From assembly GCA_964531455.1 (NCBI GenBank), contig CAZHFZ010000007.1, forward strand, positions 1 to 64,000: a stretch of 64,000 nt of DNA, in the 5' to 3' direction. Each line of letters begins with the position of its first letter. The stretch's first letter is position 1. This document shows, one piece after another, positions 62,729 through 64,000 of the stretch. The translations under genes and the position numbers were made by a program. The DNA is from Ga0077527 sp964531455 (GTDB taxonomy: Bacteria > Pseudomonadota > Gammaproteobacteria > Burkholderiales > SG8-41). The notes under the pieces are model-generated. The model had not been told where the DNA came from and did no database searches. It saw only the letters and a list, made by a program, of their open reading frames with translations.

Positions 62729-63667
62729 TTATGCGACCTGGGCCATCTGGAACTCGCTCTTGCTCGCCGAGCAGTCCGGGCAGTACCAGGTTTCAGGAAC
62801 ATCTTCCCACGGTGTGCCGGGTGCGACGCCTTCATCGGGCATGCCCTTGGCTTCGTCATATACAAACGCGCACAGCATGCACTGCCACACCCGCGTACCT
62901 GGAATGTTTTTCGCGGTCTGCGGTGTTACCGGTTTGGCCTGAGCAGCTACTCCGGTGCGCGGAAAATGCAGCACCAGCACGTCCAGACCTTCCGCACCCG
63001 CAGCCAATTCAAGGCGGCCTTCTTCCGGTTGCACGAAAGCCACCGTCAAAGCCTTGTATTCCTTGCCCTGATAAATCAGGCTGCCGCGGACGATGATCAG
63101 GTATTGACCATTGGTATCGGCAGGATCCGGCGCCATCGACTTGCTGTTTGGCGCCACACTCATCGAATAACTGGCCAGCCCCTGCTCATCCTTGATCTCG
63201 CTGAAGGCATGCAAGGCCGCACCGGAAGTGACGGCTTCGAACTTCGGCGCTTCAGTCACCTGGAAGGGATGACGGTTGTTGATGGTGTCGAGCTTGGCTC
63301 GTTTCTCCGGATCATCCAGATACTGCGCGCCACTGTCCTTGACCGCACGCAGCGTGAGGAAGCCCATGCCTTCGCCGAACAGGATCGGTCCGTACGGCGT
63401 GTGGGCGCGCGAGTAATGCACGGCATTGACGCTCAACTGATGTTTGCCCATCAAGCCGTCGCCACTGACGATGACCTGATACTGGTCGTAGTCATGGAAA
63501 TGCGGCTTGATCACCCGCCCCGGCGTACCCTCGACCAGAAACGCTTGGGGCGTTGCGGGATTATCCTGGTCGGGATTGATCAACCCGGTCCGCCATGCGG
63601 TCCCGGTCGGAACCTGACGTTCCGTGCGATTGATTTTGGCGTCGTCGTAAGCGGTGATTTGGGGCAT
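62729..63667 (-). CDS. cupin-rubredoxin fusion protein
   Basis: This 312-aa protein has two cupin-like halves (first metal-type motif VIKPHFHDYDQYQVIVSGDG near residues 51-70, second around 160-245) and a C-terminal rubredoxin. The rubredoxin iron ligands are Cys263, Cys266, Cys296 and Cys299 in WQCMLCAFVYDEAKG and TWYCPDCSASK. The usual glycines after the second and fourth cysteines are Ala and Ser. A rubredoxin fused to a cupin suggests an oxygenase or redox protein with its own electron carrier. No rubredoxin reductase is nearby. The function is not known. Confidence 0.85.
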   Translation of the reverse strand: MPQITAYDDAKINRTERQVPTGTAWRTGLINPDQDNPATPQAFLVEGTPGRVIKPHFHDYDQYQVIVSGDGLMGKHQLSVNAVHYSRAHTPYGPILFGEGMGFLTLRAVKDSGAQYLDDPEKRAKLDTINNRHPFQVTEAPKFEAVTSGAALHAFSEIKDEQGLASYSMSVAPNSKSMAPDPADTNGQYLIIVRGSLIYQGKEYKALTVAFVQPEEGRLELAAGAEGLDVLVLHFPRTGVAAQAKPVTPQTAKNIPGTRVWQCMLCAFVYDEAKGMPDEGVAPGTPWEDVPETWYCPDCSASKSEFQMAQVA

Positions 63668-63770
63668 GGCGCACTCCGTATTCAGGGCTGGTTCAGATGA
63701 ACAGGATTATAGGCGCGCCCGCCGCAGTCGTGTCAGCACTTCCTCAGCATATGGACTGGTGCTGCCCCAC

Positions 63771-64000
63771 TCACTGCATCTTGGGCGGAAAGTGCTGATA
63801 CCAGAAACCGTAAGCCCAGCAAGCCGCACAGAACGACAGCGCCCACTCCATAAACGAAAATACAATCAGCGCCGCGCAAGGCACAACCCACAGCCCGCTG
63901 CCCGAAAAATACAGCACCATCGACACGCCACTCGCCAGGAAAAGGATCTTGTTGGCGAACATCTTGGCGCCAGCGTTTTCCTTTTTGCCACCCCACTTTC
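63771..64000 (-). CDS. small membrane protein, probably continuing beyond the window
   Basis: From Met at 63962 the frame gives MFANKILFLASGVSMVLYFS, a helix, then LWVVPCAALIVFSFMEWALSFCAACW, a second, and ends HFPPKMQ. The frame is also open upstream to the window edge (KWGGKKENAGAK), so the real start may lie outside. No family is recognised. Confidence 0.5.
   Translation of the reverse strand, partial: KWGGKKENAGAKMFANKILFLASGVSMVLYFSGSGLWVVPCAALIVFSFMEWALSFCAACWAYGFWYQHFPPKMQ

Overview
The window is GC-rich, densely coded DNA with no rRNA, tRNA, CRISPR array, integrase or transposase that I can see. The gene content points to a betaproteobacterium, probably Burkholderiales-like. The signs are several tripartite-tricarboxylate (TctC) binding proteins, a long-chain beta-oxidation operon containing a dehydrogenase/hydratase fusion protein, a hopanoid-type squalene gene, the MEP isoprenoid genes ispD-ispF, an OmpR/EnvZ pair and rquA. 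A run of 10 N inside one gene shows that this is scaffolded draft sequence. The taxonomic placement is inference from gene content.

Bases 1-6800 hold the end of a gallate-pathway tautomerase gene (galD), a compound palindromic repeat, hpnE, a DUF3592-like membrane protein, the ETF-ubiquinone oxidoreductase and a PAS-EAL c-di-GMP phosphodiesterase. Bases 6870-17717 (all minus strand) form a fatty-acid oxidation island: fadE, an SDR, a long-chain acyl-CoA ligase, a hotdog thioesterase, fadL, a fadB-type fusion and fadA. Electrons from this pathway would reach quinone through the nearby ETF-QO. Upstream of fadE lie a small lipoprotein gene and a decayed copy of the fadE 5' end.

Bases 18662-25940 (minus) form one catabolic or uptake unit: a TctABC-type transporter, an AraC regulator, an AprA/AprB-like flavoprotein-ferredoxin pair of unknown substrate and an alpha/beta hydrolase. 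Bases 26160-38850 are mostly housekeeping: a LemA-TPM-TPM set, a family 4 uracil-DNA glycosylase with rimI and tsaB, ridA, a solitary DGQHR protein, a secreted protein built of CX6C repeats, an OmpR/EnvZ two-component system, thpR, ispF, ispD and an AMMECR1 protein. Bases 38974-50664 carry a very large PAS/GAF/HD-GYP sensor, a BT1-like transporter, a MESH1-like ppGpp hydrolase, an enolase-superfamily enzyme, two orphan TctC proteins and an ABC-F ATPase.

The most striking region is 50754-57557. A cyanophycin synthetase gene is followed, convergently, by a tightly overlapping frdA-frdB-frdC-frdD-rquA operon. An FNR-like palindrome sits upstream of frdA. This looks like a self-contained module for rhodoquinone-dependent fumarate respiration: a quinol:fumarate reductase of the E. 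coli type together with the enzyme that makes its low-potential quinone. The right end (57678-64000) has a DUF1932-type dehydrogenase broken by the assembly gap, a CDF metal exporter, an EamA transporter, a secreted hydrolase, a TauD-type dioxygenase and an unusual cupin-rubredoxin fusion.
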